A stretch of DNA of 64,000 nucleotides from Paraburkholderia bryophila (GCF_013409255.1 NZ_JACCAS010000001.1:558001-622000); one strand, 5' to 3'. Shown: positions 49,785-59,126, numbered from the stretch's first letter. Numbers and translations are program-made. The notes: generated from the sequence alone by a model not told the origin.

Positions 49785-50457
49785 AGCCGACGCTTAGCGC
49801 ACCGGCGATCAGCACGGTCCACACGAGCGACACGCGAAACAACGCGGCCGCCGCGAAGGTGGCGATCAGCACGAGATACGGAAACAGTCGGCGCGGCAGT
49901 CTGCGAGCCGCCGTGATCGCCATGCTCAAGGACAACCCGATGGCCGCTGCCGCCGCGCCGGCCAGCGCGATATGCGTGAGCGGCAGGTAGGCGATCGCGG
50001 AGAAGAACACGCCGAGCAGCACGATCGTCACCGCCGGCGGAAACACGATGCCGCAAAATCCAGCGACCGCGCCGCGCCAGCCCAACAGGCGATAGCCGAT
50101 CCAGATGGCCAGATTCTTGACGTTGACGCCGGGCAGCGCCTGCGATAACGCGAGGCCGTCGAGAAATTCCTCTTCGGTCAGCCACTGCCGGTCCTGCACG
50201 AACTCGCGCAGGAACCAGCCGCTCAGGCCGCCGCCGAAACTCGTCAGTCCGATGCGGGTAAAAATCAGGAAGAGCCCGAGCGCGCTCACGTCGCCGGACG
50301 ATGGCCCCTTGCGTGACGCGAGGTCCTCGCGCTTCACGGCCGGGTTGTTTGTTTCATGCCCGTCTGTACCGTCTGTATCGTCTGCACCTTTGCCCAAGGT
50401 CTGCTCCCTACGCGCTTTGCAAGGCGGGTGAAAGTTTGAGACGTCGTTGCCTCCCAA
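49747..50457 (-). CDS. Short-chain chromate transporter, first half
   Basis: A protein of up to 236 residues. An acidic hydrophilic N-terminal stretch of about 55 residues is followed by a CHR domain (FTRIGLTSFGGGLSGWFLREFV, LSQALPGVNVKNLAIWIG). The only upstream start is TTG at 50457; the true start may be later, nearer the first helix, which would remove much of the odd tail. Partner of the 49176 gene. Confidence 0.82.
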   Translation of the reverse strand: MGGNDVSNFHPPCKARREQTLGKGADDTDGTDGHETNNPAVKREDLASRKGPSSGDVSALGLFLIFTRIGLTSFGGGLSGWFLREFVQDRQWLTEEEFLDGLALSQALPGVNVKNLAIWIGYRLLGWRGAVAGFCGIVFPPAVTIVLLGVFFSAIAYLPLTHIALAGAAAAAIGLSLSMAITAARRLPRRLFPYLVLIATFAAAALFRVSLVWTVLIAGALSVGYEYLRSPPQQQQ

Positions 50458-50566
50458 CGACGCGGATGGATTGAATCATATCCGCACACGCCCACACGCA
50501 GGGCTGCCGGCCGCAGATTGGATTCTGGGCATGGGCGGCGCCAAGCCCGTTAAAATCGCGGGAATG

Positions 50567-50622
50567 CAGGTCTAAACTCGCTGGTCTAAACCCACGGGCC
50601 TAAACCCGCGGGTTCCAACCCG
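50567..50622. repeat. Degenerate 14-bp tandem repeat, 4 copies
   Basis: Four head-to-tail 14-base units related to CTGGTCTAAACCCA, running up to the ribosome site of the zinc-finger gene. The same kind of repeat flanks the other end of that gene (51106). Confidence 0.7.
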
Positions 50623-50646
50623 TCAACTCAACCGGAGAACAACGTC

Positions 50647-51105
50647 TTGCGTGTAGGCCGCCCCGTCAAAGCCCTTCCCCAACCCGATTGCGATTACTGC
50701 GGCACGCGTGCCGTGCTCGCGCGCAGCGGGGACGAGAGCTATCCGTATCGTGACGATCACGGCCCGGTGTGGATCTGCGCCGCGTGTCAGGCGTGGATCG
50801 GCATTCACGCGCGCAGCACGCGTAACGTGCCGCTCGGGCGGCTCGCCGACGCCGCGCTGCGCGACGCCAAAAGCCGCCTGCACGATGTGCTCGAACCGTT
50901 GGTCGCGGGCAAGATCCGGCGTGACCGGGTGAATCCGTTCGAAGCGCGCGCGAAGGCGATCCGCTGGGTGGCCGAACAACTCGCGTTCGATCCGCTGCCG
51001 GCGTCGATCCATAACCTCTCGCTGGAACAATGCGAGCAGGCGATCGCCCACGTCGAGGCTTTCATCGCGCAGCGCCGCGGCGCGGCGCCGGACGATCGCG
51101 CTTGA
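50647..51105 (+). CDS. Zinc-finger protein, DUF3268-like
   Basis: A 152-residue protein with two CxxC pairs (DYCGTRAVLA context with CDYC at about 15-18, and CAAC at about 44-47) forming a zinc ribbon. A helical C-terminal half follows (IRWVAEQLAFDPLPASIHNL). This matches the zinc-finger-containing DUF3268 type, whose role is unknown. The start is TTG at 50647, about eight bases after GGAG. It is bracketed by short tandem repeats. Confidence 0.75.
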   Translation: MRVGRPVKALPQPDCDYCGTRAVLARSGDESYPYRDDHGPVWICAACQAWIGIHARSTRNVPLGRLADAALRDAKSRLHDVLEPLVAGKIRRDRVNPFEARAKAIRWVAEQLAFDPLPASIHNLSLEQCEQAIAHVEAFIAQRRGAAPDDRA

Positions 51106-51184
51106 GCGGGTTCAAGCAGCGGGCTCAAAGCACCAGGCTCAAACAGCAGGCTCAAGCACCGAGTCCAAGCAGCAGGCTCAAGCC
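51106..51184. repeat. Degenerate 13-bp tandem repeat, 6 copies
   Basis: Six units of about 13 bases close to GCAGGCTCAAGCA (one unit has 14) fill the gap between the convergent zinc-finger and MFS genes. They begin one base after the zinc-finger stop codon. Confidence 0.8.
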
Positions 51185-51187
51185 GGC

Positions 51188-52555
51188 TTAAACAGCGTCG
51201 CCCGTTGAATTCTCGCGCTGCATGCCCGCCTCGCGCGCCGTGTGGTGCCCGCGCTCCTCCCGGTCCGCCTGCAACACCCGCCGCCCGGTACGCGTACCGA
51301 GCACCAGCAGGATCGCCAGCACGCCCGTGCCGAACAGGTAGCTCGGCGGAATGAAGCGCGCATCCGTGAAGTGCGCCACCAGCGAGATATAGAACGGCGC
51401 CAGCCCGCCGAACAGCATGACCGACGTATTGTACGAAATGGCCACGCCGGTCGAGCGCCCCTGCACGGTGAAAATCTTTACCAGCATCCCCGGATGCGCA
51501 GCGCCCTGCAGCGTCAGGAACAGAATGCCGATAAGTCGCACGACCATCAGACTGCTCTCGGTGGGCTCGGCCAGCAGGTACGCAAACAGCGGAAACACGC
51601 AGATCAGCCAGCCGGCGATAAAGAAGAAAAACAGCCGGTACGCGCCGACACGATCCGCCAGCAAGCCGAACACCGGCGACAGCACGCACATCACGATGCT
51701 CGTGACGAACACCCCTTGCAGCGACGAACTCAGCGACAGATGCAACTGCATCTGCGCATAGGTCGGCAGATACGCATTCCACACGTAGTTCAGCGAGGTG
51801 CCGGCGATCATCACGCCCATCGCGCACACCACGGCGTCGCCGTTATCGCGCACAAAATCGCGCATCCGTTCGCGCACCGGCGCGCGTGCCGCGGGCCGCG
51901 CCTGCATGCGGTGAAATTCGTCCGACTCGTCGACGTGATGGCGAATATAGAAGCCGATTGGCCCGACCAGCGCGCCGATCAGGAACGGCACACGCCAGCC
52001 CCACGCCGTCAGATCCGCATGCGACAAATGTTTCGACAGCAGGTAGCTGCACCCCGACGACAACATCGCCGCCACGCCGATCGACAGCATATTGAAGCTG
52101 CCGTAAAACATCTTGCGTCCGGGCGGCGCGACCTCGTAAATCGTCACCGACGACAGCGCGAACTGCGCGCCCACCGCGAAGCCCTGCACCAGACGGCCAA
52201 TCACCACCAGCAGCGGCGCGAGCAGCCCCAGCGTCGCGAACCCCGGCGTCAGCCCCAGTATCAGCGAGCCCACCGACATCAGGACCATGATCCACGACAG
52301 CACCTTGACGCGTCCGACGCGGTCCGCGGCCATGCCCATCAGCACACCGCCGAGCGGACGCACCAGGAAGCCGACCGCGAACGTCGCGAACGTCAGCAGC
52401 AACGCCCCGCTACGATCGACGGTAGGAAAAAACACCCGCGCGATCATGCTCGAAAAATACGAGTACACCATGAAGTCGAACCACTCGAACGTGCCGCCGA
52501 TCACGGTCGACACGATGGTTTTCCAGAGCCTGGCCGGATCGCTTGGGGTGGACAT
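51188..52555 (-). CDS. MFS transporter, metabolite:H+ symporter family
   Basis: A 455-residue, 12-helix transporter. The MHS family start FEWFDFMVYSYFSSMIARVFFP is at about residues 23-44, and the loop GGVLMGMAADRVGRVKVL is the MFS signature A; HHVDESDEFHRM lies in the central loop. It probably imports an organic acid. The ATG is four bases after the esterase stop, with GGAGG upstream, so it belongs to the 54637-51188 operon. Confidence 0.92.
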   Translation of the reverse strand: MSTPSDPARLWKTIVSTVIGGTFEWFDFMVYSYFSSMIARVFFPTVDRSGALLLTFATFAVGFLVRPLGGVLMGMAADRVGRVKVLSWIMVLMSVGSLILGLTPGFATLGLLAPLLVVIGRLVQGFAVGAQFALSSVTIYEVAPPGRKMFYGSFNMLSIGVAAMLSSGCSYLLSKHLSHADLTAWGWRVPFLIGALVGPIGFYIRHHVDESDEFHRMQARPAARAPVRERMRDFVRDNGDAVVCAMGVMIAGTSLNYVWNAYLPTYAQMQLHLSLSSSLQGVFVTSIVMCVLSPVFGLLADRVGAYRLFFFFIAGWLICVFPLFAYLLAEPTESSLMVVRLIGILFLTLQGAAHPGMLVKIFTVQGRSTGVAISYNTSVMLFGGLAPFYISLVAHFTDARFIPPSYLFGTGVLAILLVLGTRTGRRVLQADREERGHHTAREAGMQRENSTGDAV

Positions 52556-52559
52556 GGGT

Positions 52560-53423
52560 TTAACCTCCGGCTCGCAGCGTGCGCAACGTCTGCGCGAAGA
52601 AATCCTGAACCACGTCGACGACCTGCATGCCGTTGTGGGCGATATTGGCCAGCTCATCGAAACGCACGCACACACCGGCGGCTTCGAACGACGCCTTCAG
52701 CGTGCGCAGCCGTTCCGGACGCGTGGCGCCGGCGTCGTTGATACCCGGCAGGTACATCGCGCTGTCTTCGGGCACCGTGATTTCCCAGGTCTCCAGATCC
52801 GCGCGGCCGACGATCATTTGCACCGGCACGCGCTGCAATGCGGCCAGATCGAACGGCTTGCCGAAGTGGCGCTCGAAGCCGCCCAGGCCTAACCACCAGT
52901 CTTTCGTGTGATCGAGCACGGTGACGTTGCCCGGCGCACCGATCGACACGGCCCACAGCCGCTCCGGATGCGCGTACGCAAAGCGGTTCACGTACTGCCC
53001 GCCGCCCGAATAGCCGAACAGCGCGAACTGTTCGAAGCGTTTGCCATAACGTTCGCCCACTTCGCCGACCATGTCGAGCAGCACCTGGTCGTAATGGATA
53101 TCGCCGTCGATCAAACGCTTGAAACCATTGCGATCGCCATCGCCGCGCACGCCCACCGGAAACAGCGGACACAGCACGATGCAGCGGTTCCAGCGGCCGA
53201 ACGGCGCGAACGCGTCGCGGTATTGCGTGAACTGGCGGCCGGTGCCGTGCATCGCGACCACGAGTTGCACGTCGTTGCCAGGCGTCAGGACTTCGGGCGG
53301 CACGTACAGCACGTACGGAAAGCGCGCGTCGTGGCGGCTGGCGTACACGGTGGTCGAACCCAGGTCGTATAGCGCTTGCGCTTTTTGACTACCCGGCGCG
53401 GATCGCTTCTCTGCATCGAACAT
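52560..53423 (-). CDS. Alpha/beta hydrolase (esterase-like)
   Basis: A 287-residue hydrolase. The nucleophile elbow is GYSGGG (about residue 138-143), the oxyanion region MHGTGRQF (about 58-65), and IAHNGMQVV near the end supplies the likely catalytic His. It resembles PHB-depolymerase/feruloyl-esterase-like enzymes and has no signal peptide. It lies between the acyltransferase and transporter genes; it may cleave an ester or amide imported by the transporter. Confidence 0.82.
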   Translation of the reverse strand: MFDAEKRSAPGSQKAQALYDLGSTTVYASRHDARFPYVLYVPPEVLTPGNDVQLVVAMHGTGRQFTQYRDAFAPFGRWNRCIVLCPLFPVGVRGDGDRNGFKRLIDGDIHYDQVLLDMVGEVGERYGKRFEQFALFGYSGGGQYVNRFAYAHPERLWAVSIGAPGNVTVLDHTKDWWLGLGGFERHFGKPFDLAALQRVPVQMIVGRADLETWEITVPEDSAMYLPGINDAGATRPERLRTLKASFEAAGVCVRFDELANIAHNGMQVVDVVQDFFAQTLRTLRAGG

Positions 53424-53500
53424 CTGTCATTCCTCTTTGACGACTTCAAACACGGCTTTCAAATCCGTGCCACACGAACAGACACGCGAACAGCCACCAC

Positions 53501-54637
53501 TCAAGCCACCTCGGCGAGCGGCTCGTGATGCAGGCTGTAGCGCGTGAAAACGCGATTGAGCGCGGGCATCGGCGCGACATCCATTTCGCCCGCGGCCGGC
53601 TGCATGACGATCATCGCGACAGTCGCGGTCATCGTGTGACGCGTGCCCGGACGCGGCGGACGGCACACCGAATACGGCGTGCCAAATGCGTCGAACAGCG
53701 CGGCCTTGACGGCGTCGCGGTCCACTATCGGCGTGGCGTTCAGCAACTGACGCACGCGCCAGTCGCGGTAATAGCTGTCCGGCGAGCTCTCGCAACCGGT
53801 GTCCAGCAACTTGGTGCGCGCCACCGGGCTGACCCAGTGGTTCGCGTGCACGATCAACTGATCGTCGCCCGGATAGATCGGAAACGCCTCGTTCGGCGCG
53901 CATTCGAAGTCGATGCCGAAGCCCTCGGCCATACCGAGCATGATGTTGTTCGAACACGATTTCGGCGTGGTGGCGATCACCCGCAACGCGTTCGAAAACA
54001 CCGGCTCTTCCAGCACGCGGCGACGCAGCAGCGACAGCGGCACGCCCATCTGCATGAAATCGCGCTCGGACTCCAGATAGTTCGCGGTGATCGACACGCC
54101 CGCCGCGTTGAGCCCGCTGCGCGCGAGGCCGCCCGCTTCGACGAAGGTCAGGAAGTCGGGGCCGTCGTCGTTGCGCACCCGCAAGACGATGCCGGTGTCG
54201 ACGCAATCGGCCTTCCAGTCCCAGTTTTGCGCATGGATCAATTGCCCGTTCGACGAACGCGACGGCAGCACCAGCACGCCCGTGCAACCGTCTTCGTCGT
54301 CGGCTTGCAGCGCCATTTCGGTGCGCGCTTTGGCCAGCACCTCGGTGCGGGCGTTGATCATCACGATGTCTTCGAACGGCACGTCCGCGCCTTCGGCGAT
54401 GCCGCGCATCTCGTCCAGATAGGCCGGCTGGAATTCGCCGATCACCTGTTCGAGCGAGCGGATCAGCGCTGTCTGCGACGCCTCGCTATAACCGAGATTG
54501 CGCAACGTCTGGCCGTAACGGGACGCGCTCAGGCGCACCCGCGCCGCTGCCGCGCGGCCGTATTGCACCCCGCGCTCGTAAGGCTTGCCGGACACGCTGA
54601 TAAAGGGAAACTGCGAAAACTGCTGGGTTTGCGACAT
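53501..54637 (-). CDS. C45-family N-terminal-nucleophile acyltransferase/amidohydrolase
   Basis: A 378-residue protein like isopenicillin-N acyltransferase. Self-cleavage is expected at DG-C (Cys118 in DEDGCTGVLVLP), giving a 13 kDa alpha and a 28 kDa beta chain. It is followed by IHAQNWDWKADC and the beta-chain NHW pattern (VHANHWVSP). In bacteria such enzymes hydrolyse or transfer acyl groups on amides. GAGGAG precedes the ATG. First gene of an operon facing a LysR regulator. Confidence 0.88.
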   Translation of the reverse strand: MSQTQQFSQFPFISVSGKPYERGVQYGRAAAARVRLSASRYGQTLRNLGYSEASQTALIRSLEQVIGEFQPAYLDEMRGIAEGADVPFEDIVMINARTEVLAKARTEMALQADDEDGCTGVLVLPSRSSNGQLIHAQNWDWKADCVDTGIVLRVRNDDGPDFLTFVEAGGLARSGLNAAGVSITANYLESERDFMQMGVPLSLLRRRVLEEPVFSNALRVIATTPKSCSNNIMLGMAEGFGIDFECAPNEAFPIYPGDDQLIVHANHWVSPVARTKLLDTGCESSPDSYYRDWRVRQLLNATPIVDRDAVKAALFDAFGTPYSVCRPPRPGTRHTMTATVAMIVMQPAAGEMDVAPMPALNRVFTRYSLHHEPLAEVA

Positions 54638-54762
54638 GTTGGGACTCCTCGCCCTGGCTGCGAGCGACGCCGCCACGCGGCCTGCGGCCTTGCGCTGACG
54701 ACATCGACTGGATGACTGACAGATCGATTTTCATGAGCCACAAATAAAATAAAAAGCGTTAT

Positions 54763-54785
54763 TTTCTTTATCGAAAGGAAAGAAA
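54763..54785. promoter_or_regulatory. Candidate LysR operator
   Basis: TTTCTTT-N9-AAAGAAA, a dyad in an AT-rich patch of the divergent region between the acyltransferase (54637) and LysR (54878) genes. It fits a LysR-type T-N11-A palindrome, but this is one site judged by eye. Confidence 0.4.
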
Positions 54786-54877
54786 TTTTTTCGTTTCGTG
54801 AGATCATGAAGCATAGGCCGATGAGTGAAATTCGTGCGTCGAATGCACGTCCAGAAGGCTGTTGAGGAGAATTCGGC

Positions 54878-55756
54878 ATGAGTGAAATTCGAATGCTGCG
54901 CACGTTTCTCGCCATCGAGAAACACGGCACGATGGCGGCCGCCGCCGACCGCATCGCGCTCACGCACGCGGCGGTCGGTGCGCAGATGCGCACGCTGGAG
55001 CGCGTGTGCGAGCGTCAACTGTTCGACCGCAGCGGGCGCAGCATCCAGTTGAACGACGCCGGCCGTTCGATCATCGAGCAGGCACGCGCGGTCGTGGCCG
55101 CGTACGACTCGCTATTGCGCGGCGTCGCGGACGAACTCAGCGTGGAAGGCTCGATCACGATCGGCTCGACGGTGTCGTCGATGGGCTTTCTGGCGGCCAA
55201 CGTGATTCGGCTGAAGGTGTCGTATCCGCGCTTGAACGTGCGCCTCGCGCACGGCGATAGCGCCCAACTCGGGCGCCAGGTGCGGGCGGGAGAAATCGAT
55301 GCGGCGGTGATCGTCAGCGAACCGCGCGTGACCACCTTGCCCGAGCTATGGGAACGTCTTTACGATGAGCCGCTGGTGCTGCTGGTCAATCCGGCGAGCG
55401 CGCCGGCCGACGCGACCGTGAGCGCACTGCTCAAACGTTTGCCGTTTATCGGCTTCGAGACGTCGTCGTTGACCGGCTCGCATGTCACGAGCCTGCTTCG
55501 GCGGTTGCGTGTCGACGTCAAGCCGATTCTGGAAATGAATTCGATCGCCGCGATTGCCGACCTGGTGCGGCAGAACGTGGGCGTGTCGATCGTGCCGCGT
55601 CTGCGGCATGCCGCGTGGGACGACGATCCGTTGCTGTCGGTCAGGCCGATTCCGGGCACGGCGTGGCGCCGGCATATCGGTTGGTATGAGTTTGGGCGGC
55701 AGCCGCTGGCGACGGCGATCGTGAAGAACCAGTTGCTCGCGGCGCTGGCGGAGTGA
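54878..55756 (+). CDS. LysR-family regulator
   Basis: A 292-residue regulator. The winged helix-turn-helix is at residues 1-62 (MRTFLAIEKHGTMAAAADRI, HAAVGAQMRTLE), and a substrate-binding domain spans about 90-290. GAGGAG lies before the ATG. Divergent from the acyltransferase-esterase-MHS operon and therefore its likely controller. Confidence 0.92.
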   Translation: MSEIRMLRTFLAIEKHGTMAAAADRIALTHAAVGAQMRTLERVCERQLFDRSGRSIQLNDAGRSIIEQARAVVAAYDSLLRGVADELSVEGSITIGSTVSSMGFLAANVIRLKVSYPRLNVRLAHGDSAQLGRQVRAGEIDAAVIVSEPRVTTLPELWERLYDEPLVLLVNPASAPADATVSALLKRLPFIGFETSSLTGSHVTSLLRRLRVDVKPILEMNSIAAIADLVRQNVGVSIVPRLRHAAWDDDPLLSVRPIPGTAWRRHIGWYEFGRQPLATAIVKNQLLAALAE

Positions 55757-55816
55757 CGGCGCGTCGTCGTCCGTGTTCCGTGACGCGCACCGCCTCTCGC
55801 TCAGAAACCCGTCAAC

Positions 55817-56572
55817 TCAAAACGATTCGTTGAACGGCCGCAGATCGATTTCCTGCGACCACGCCGTGCGCCCCTGCTGATGCAGATGCCAATAAGCGTC
55901 GGCGATTTCGTCGGGGTTCAGCAGGCCGTCCGGGCCGCGCTCGGCCACCCGCTGCGGCGCGGACGTCCGCAGACGTTCGCCGTCGATCCCGCCGTCCACC
56001 ACCACATGCGCCACGTGAATATTGCGCGGACCGAACTCGCGCGCGAGACTTTGCGTGAGCGAACGCAAACCGGCTTTCGCGGACGCGAATGCGGCAAACG
56101 GCGGACGGCCGCGCAGCGCCGCCGTCGCACCGGTGAACAGCAGCGAACCGCGACCGGCCGCGAGCAAGGGCGCCAAGGCCGCGCGGGCAAACAGAAAGCC
56201 GCCCAACGTCGTGACACGCCAGGCCGCCTCGAACTGCTCCGCGCTGAGTTCGAGCGTCGGCGCACGCGTCGCGCCGGCCGCGTTGAAAATCGCGACTTCG
56301 AGCGTGCCGTGCGCCGTGAGTTGCTGGGCGATTGCGTTCAGATCGCGCTCACTGGTGACGTCGCCGGGAAATGCGTGCGCTTGACCGCCTGCCGCGCGAA
56401 TCTCGTCGACGACGATCGCGAGACGCTCATGCGAGCGGCCCGTCACCGCGACGCTGAAGCCTTCGTGCGCGAACCGGCGCGCCAACGCCGCGCCGAGTCC
56501 GGCGCTCGCCCCCACGCCGGCGATCCACGCAAGACGCGCATGCGACGGGTTCGATACGATCGTTTCACTCAT
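55817..56572 (-). CDS. Short-chain dehydrogenase with Phe in place of catalytic Tyr
   Basis: A 251-residue SDR with the nucleotide loop GVGASAGLGAALARRF (about 19-34) and FNAAG (96-100). The usual YxxxK is Phe162-x-x-x-Lys166 (FASAK), and the catalytic Ser region reads TGATAA. A subgroup of bacterial SDRs shares this pattern, so it may be non-catalytic or use another proton donor. The gene is single, convergent with the LysR gene. Confidence 0.85.
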   Translation of the reverse strand: MSETIVSNPSHARLAWIAGVGASAGLGAALARRFAHEGFSVAVTGRSHERLAIVVDEIRAAGGQAHAFPGDVTSERDLNAIAQQLTAHGTLEVAIFNAAGATRAPTLELSAEQFEAAWRVTTLGGFLFARAALAPLLAAGRGSLLFTGATAALRGRPPFAAFASAKAGLRSLTQSLAREFGPRNIHVAHVVVDGGIDGERLRTSAPQRVAERGPDGLLNPDEIADAYWHLHQQGRTAWSQEIDLRPFNESF

Positions 56573-56710
56573 GGTGTTCTCCGTTCAGCCGCTGTGACAC
56601 AGGGACGCCTGAAAGCGCCGAGGCGAAGCCGACGTGACGTCTGCACGCTTCGACGAATCGAGGAAGGGTCGCGCCAGTGTAATCGCGCTGCGCCGCGCCT
56701 GCAGGCGCGC

Positions 56711-56770
56711 TAACGGCGCGGTGCTTGGGTGACGTTAGCAGCGCGGTGCATGCGCGACGTTAGCGACGCG
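56711..56770. repeat. 25-bp tandem repeat, 2.4 copies
   Basis: Two consecutive 25-base units beginning TAACGGCGCGGTGC and TAGCAGCGCGGTGC, both ending GACGT, then ten bases of a third. Noncoding gap between the SDR and ssuA-like genes. Confidence 0.7.
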
Positions 56771-56848
56771 CTCTGTCAATGCGCGTCGCTGGGCAAGCCC
56801 GTTGTTTCATGCAGGACCGCGCGCCGTTTGTCGCGTCAGACTGTCACG

Positions 56849-57874
56849 TCAGGCAGCGCGCCACTTCGCATCCGACACGATCAGCTTCTTCGGAATCAGC
56901 TTCAATTCGCTGAACGTGTCGGCGATCTGTTGCTGATAATCGAGCGTGGCGGCATCGATCGGTTGCACGCCAAAACTGCTGCGATTCAAGGCCAGTTCGA
57001 GCGTCGGCGCGTCGAGTCCGACGAGCGGCGACAACTGGCTCGCGACCGCCGGAATGTGATCGCGGCTCCACCTGTCGACCTGATCGAGTTCGGCCAGCAG
57101 TTCGCGCAGCAACTGCGGCTGCGTGTCGGCGAACTTGCGCGCGGCGACGTAGTACTGCGTGTTGCGTACCAGACCTTCGCCGTTGACGATCACACGCGCA
57201 TTGGCCTGCCTTTCTACCGCGGCGAGGTACGGGTCCCAGATCACCCACGCATCGATACTGTTCTGCACGAAGGCGGCACGCGCGTCGGCGGGCGTCAGAT
57301 ACACCGGCTGAATGTCGGTGTACGACAAGCCTGCTTGCTGCAAGGCCTTGACCAGCAAAAAGTGAACGTTCGAGCCTCGGTTCAGCGCGACCTTCTTGCC
57401 GCGCAATGCCACGACCGAGCGAATCGGCGAGTCGTGCGGCACGACGATCGCCTCGGCCTTCGGCGCCGGCGGCTCATTGCCGAGGTAGACGAAGTCGACC
57501 CCAGCGGCCTGCGCGAAGATCGGTGGAGTTTCGCCCACCGTGCCCACATCCACGGCACCCGCGTTCAAGCCTTCGAGAAGCTGCGGGCCGGCGGGGAATT
57601 CGAGCCACTGCACCGACACGCCCTGCGCGGCGAGGCGCTTTTCCAGCGTGCCGCGCGCTTTGAGCACCACGAAGTTGCCGTATTTCTGAAAGCCGATGCG
57701 CAAGGTTTTGCCGCTGGCCGGCGCTTGCGCCCGCGCCTGTTGCGAGGGCAACAGCGTGCCGGCGGCGAAACTCGCCACGCCGGCCGCGGCGGCTTTCAGC
57801 AGCGTGCGCCGACGCGGGTCGCTCGGGTCGATAAGGGCGGGGGTGTCAGGGTGGAACGGGTCGCGGGATGTCAT
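56849..57874 (-). CDS. Aliphatic sulfonate-binding protein (SsuA-like), orphan
   Basis: A 341-residue periplasmic binding protein. The Tat-type signal (RRRTLLKAAAAGVASFAAG, about 22-40) is followed by IGFQKYGNFVVLKARG, EFPAGPQLLEGLNAGAVDVG and GETPPIFAQAAG, typical of SsuA. It binds taurine- or alkanesulfonate-like compounds. No permease or ATPase is beside it in the window. The start at 57874 is chosen to give a short n-region before the Tat motif; 57955 is an alternative. Confidence 0.88.
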   Translation of the reverse strand: MTSRDPFHPDTPALIDPSDPRRRTLLKAAAAGVASFAAGTLLPSQQARAQAPASGKTLRIGFQKYGNFVVLKARGTLEKRLAAQGVSVQWLEFPAGPQLLEGLNAGAVDVGTVGETPPIFAQAAGVDFVYLGNEPPAPKAEAIVVPHDSPIRSVVALRGKKVALNRGSNVHFLLVKALQQAGLSYTDIQPVYLTPADARAAFVQNSIDAWVIWDPYLAAVERQANARVIVNGEGLVRNTQYYVAARKFADTQPQLLRELLAELDQVDRWSRDHIPAVASQLSPLVGLDAPTLELALNRSSFGVQPIDAATLDYQQQIADTFSELKLIPKKLIVSDAKWRAA

Positions 57875-58006
57875 ACGCTTGCCAGGTAGAGAGGTGGACG
57901 CTAAATCGTTGAAGTTAGCGGCTCGCACCGTGCCAGGCAACCAAGCAAAGTTCATAAGGTTATGAACGATTGGGCCGCCCCGCTGGTGAAACGTTCATGC
58001 CATGCG

Positions 58007-58048
58007 AAAACGCCGTCAGGCAGCCACGAAAGCAGCCACCTGACGGCG
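58007..58048 (-). terminator. Intrinsic terminator after cysteine desulfurase remnant
   Basis: CGCCGTCAGG...CCTGACGGCG, a perfect ten-base stem with an 18-base loop, followed by TTTT on the minus strand. It begins 40 bases past the desulfurase stop. Confidence 0.6.
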
Positions 58049-58088
58049 TCGACACTCACCCTTCGAGTGAACCGCGAACCTCAAAAAG

Positions 58089-59126
58089 TCAGCGTCGCGA
58101 CGAAAGCCGTCGCACCACCGACACCAGCGCATCGACCTCGTCGCAGGTGTTGTAGAACGCGAGCGAAGGCCGCACGGTCGCCTCGACACCAAAGCGCCGC
58201 AGGATCGGCTGCGCGCAATGATGCCCCGAGCGCACCGCGATGCCCTCTTCGTTCAGCGCCTGACCGACCTCTTCGGTCTCATAGCCCTTCAACACGAACG
58301 ACAGCACGCTAGCCTTGTCACGCGCCGTGCCGATCAGACGCACGCCCGGCACCGGTTGCAGCACGCTCGTCGCGTACGCCAGCAGATCGTGTTCATAGCG
58401 CGCGATATTCTCGATGCCCACCCGCTGCACGTAGTCGATCGCCGCACCCAGACCGACCGCGTCGGCGATATTGCCGGTGCCGGCTTCGAAACGGTTCGGC
58501 GGCGGCTGGAACACCGTGCGCTCGAAGGTGACGTCGGCGATCATGTTGCCCTCGCCCACGTGCTTCACGCCCCACGTTTTGGCGATCAGATTGATCGCCT
58601 CGGTGGTGCCGCGCACGAAGATGATTTCCTCCGGCGACGCCGCGCCGATGAAACGCTGCACCTTGGTGCGTGCCGCTTCGTACGCGTCGGTCGCGCGGCC
58701 GGCCAAGGCATGCGCCGCGCGGTGGATATTCGAGTTCTCGTGCGCATAGAAATACGCGAGCCGATCGATCACCGCCTGCGGTTTGTGCGTGGTGGCGGCA
58801 TTGTCGAACCACACCAGCTGACGGCCGTTGATACGCTCCTGCAAAATCGGAAAGTCACGGCGAATCGCATTCACGTCGAACGGTGGATGCGCCGACAGAC
58901 CCGCATGCGGCACATCGTCCGTCGCTGCGGACGTCGTGCCAACCACACGCGGGGCTTCGTTCAGATCGAGAGAGTAATGCGAGCCACGTGCACGCGGTGT
59001 TGCCGCGCCGAGCGGCGCTGACTGCCCAGCCCCCGACCGGTCATACGGAAAACGCTGCTCGGCGAGCGGTTCATCGACAGCGGGCAAACCGAACGCCTGC
59101 GCGCTGACCGCTTGCCAACCCGGCAC
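58089..59126 (-). pseudogene. Encapsulin-2A-type cysteine desulfurase, internally deleted
   Basis: The reading frame keeps a long disordered N-terminal extension (up to about residue 80), then the SufS start (FDVNAIRRDFPILQERINGR, WFDNAATTHKPQAVI, NSNIHRAAHALAGRA) and the end (FEAGTGNIADAVGLG, RSGHHCAQPILRRFG). WGVKHVGEG is joined directly to NMIADVTFE near 58550: about 120 residues are missing, including the PLP-binding SGHK lysine. The N-extension resembles the cargo-targeting region of desulfurases packed in family 2A encapsulins. The frame stays open upstream to about 59160. The deletion is in frame, so an inactive protein could still be made. Confidence 0.8.

Noticed and set aside
51242..52741. 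499-residue plus-strand ORF rich in His/Arg/Gln
   Set aside because: Antisense to the MFS transporter gene; composition typical of a shadow frame.
53525..54715. 396-residue plus-strand ORF
   Set aside because: Antisense to the C45 acyltransferase gene.
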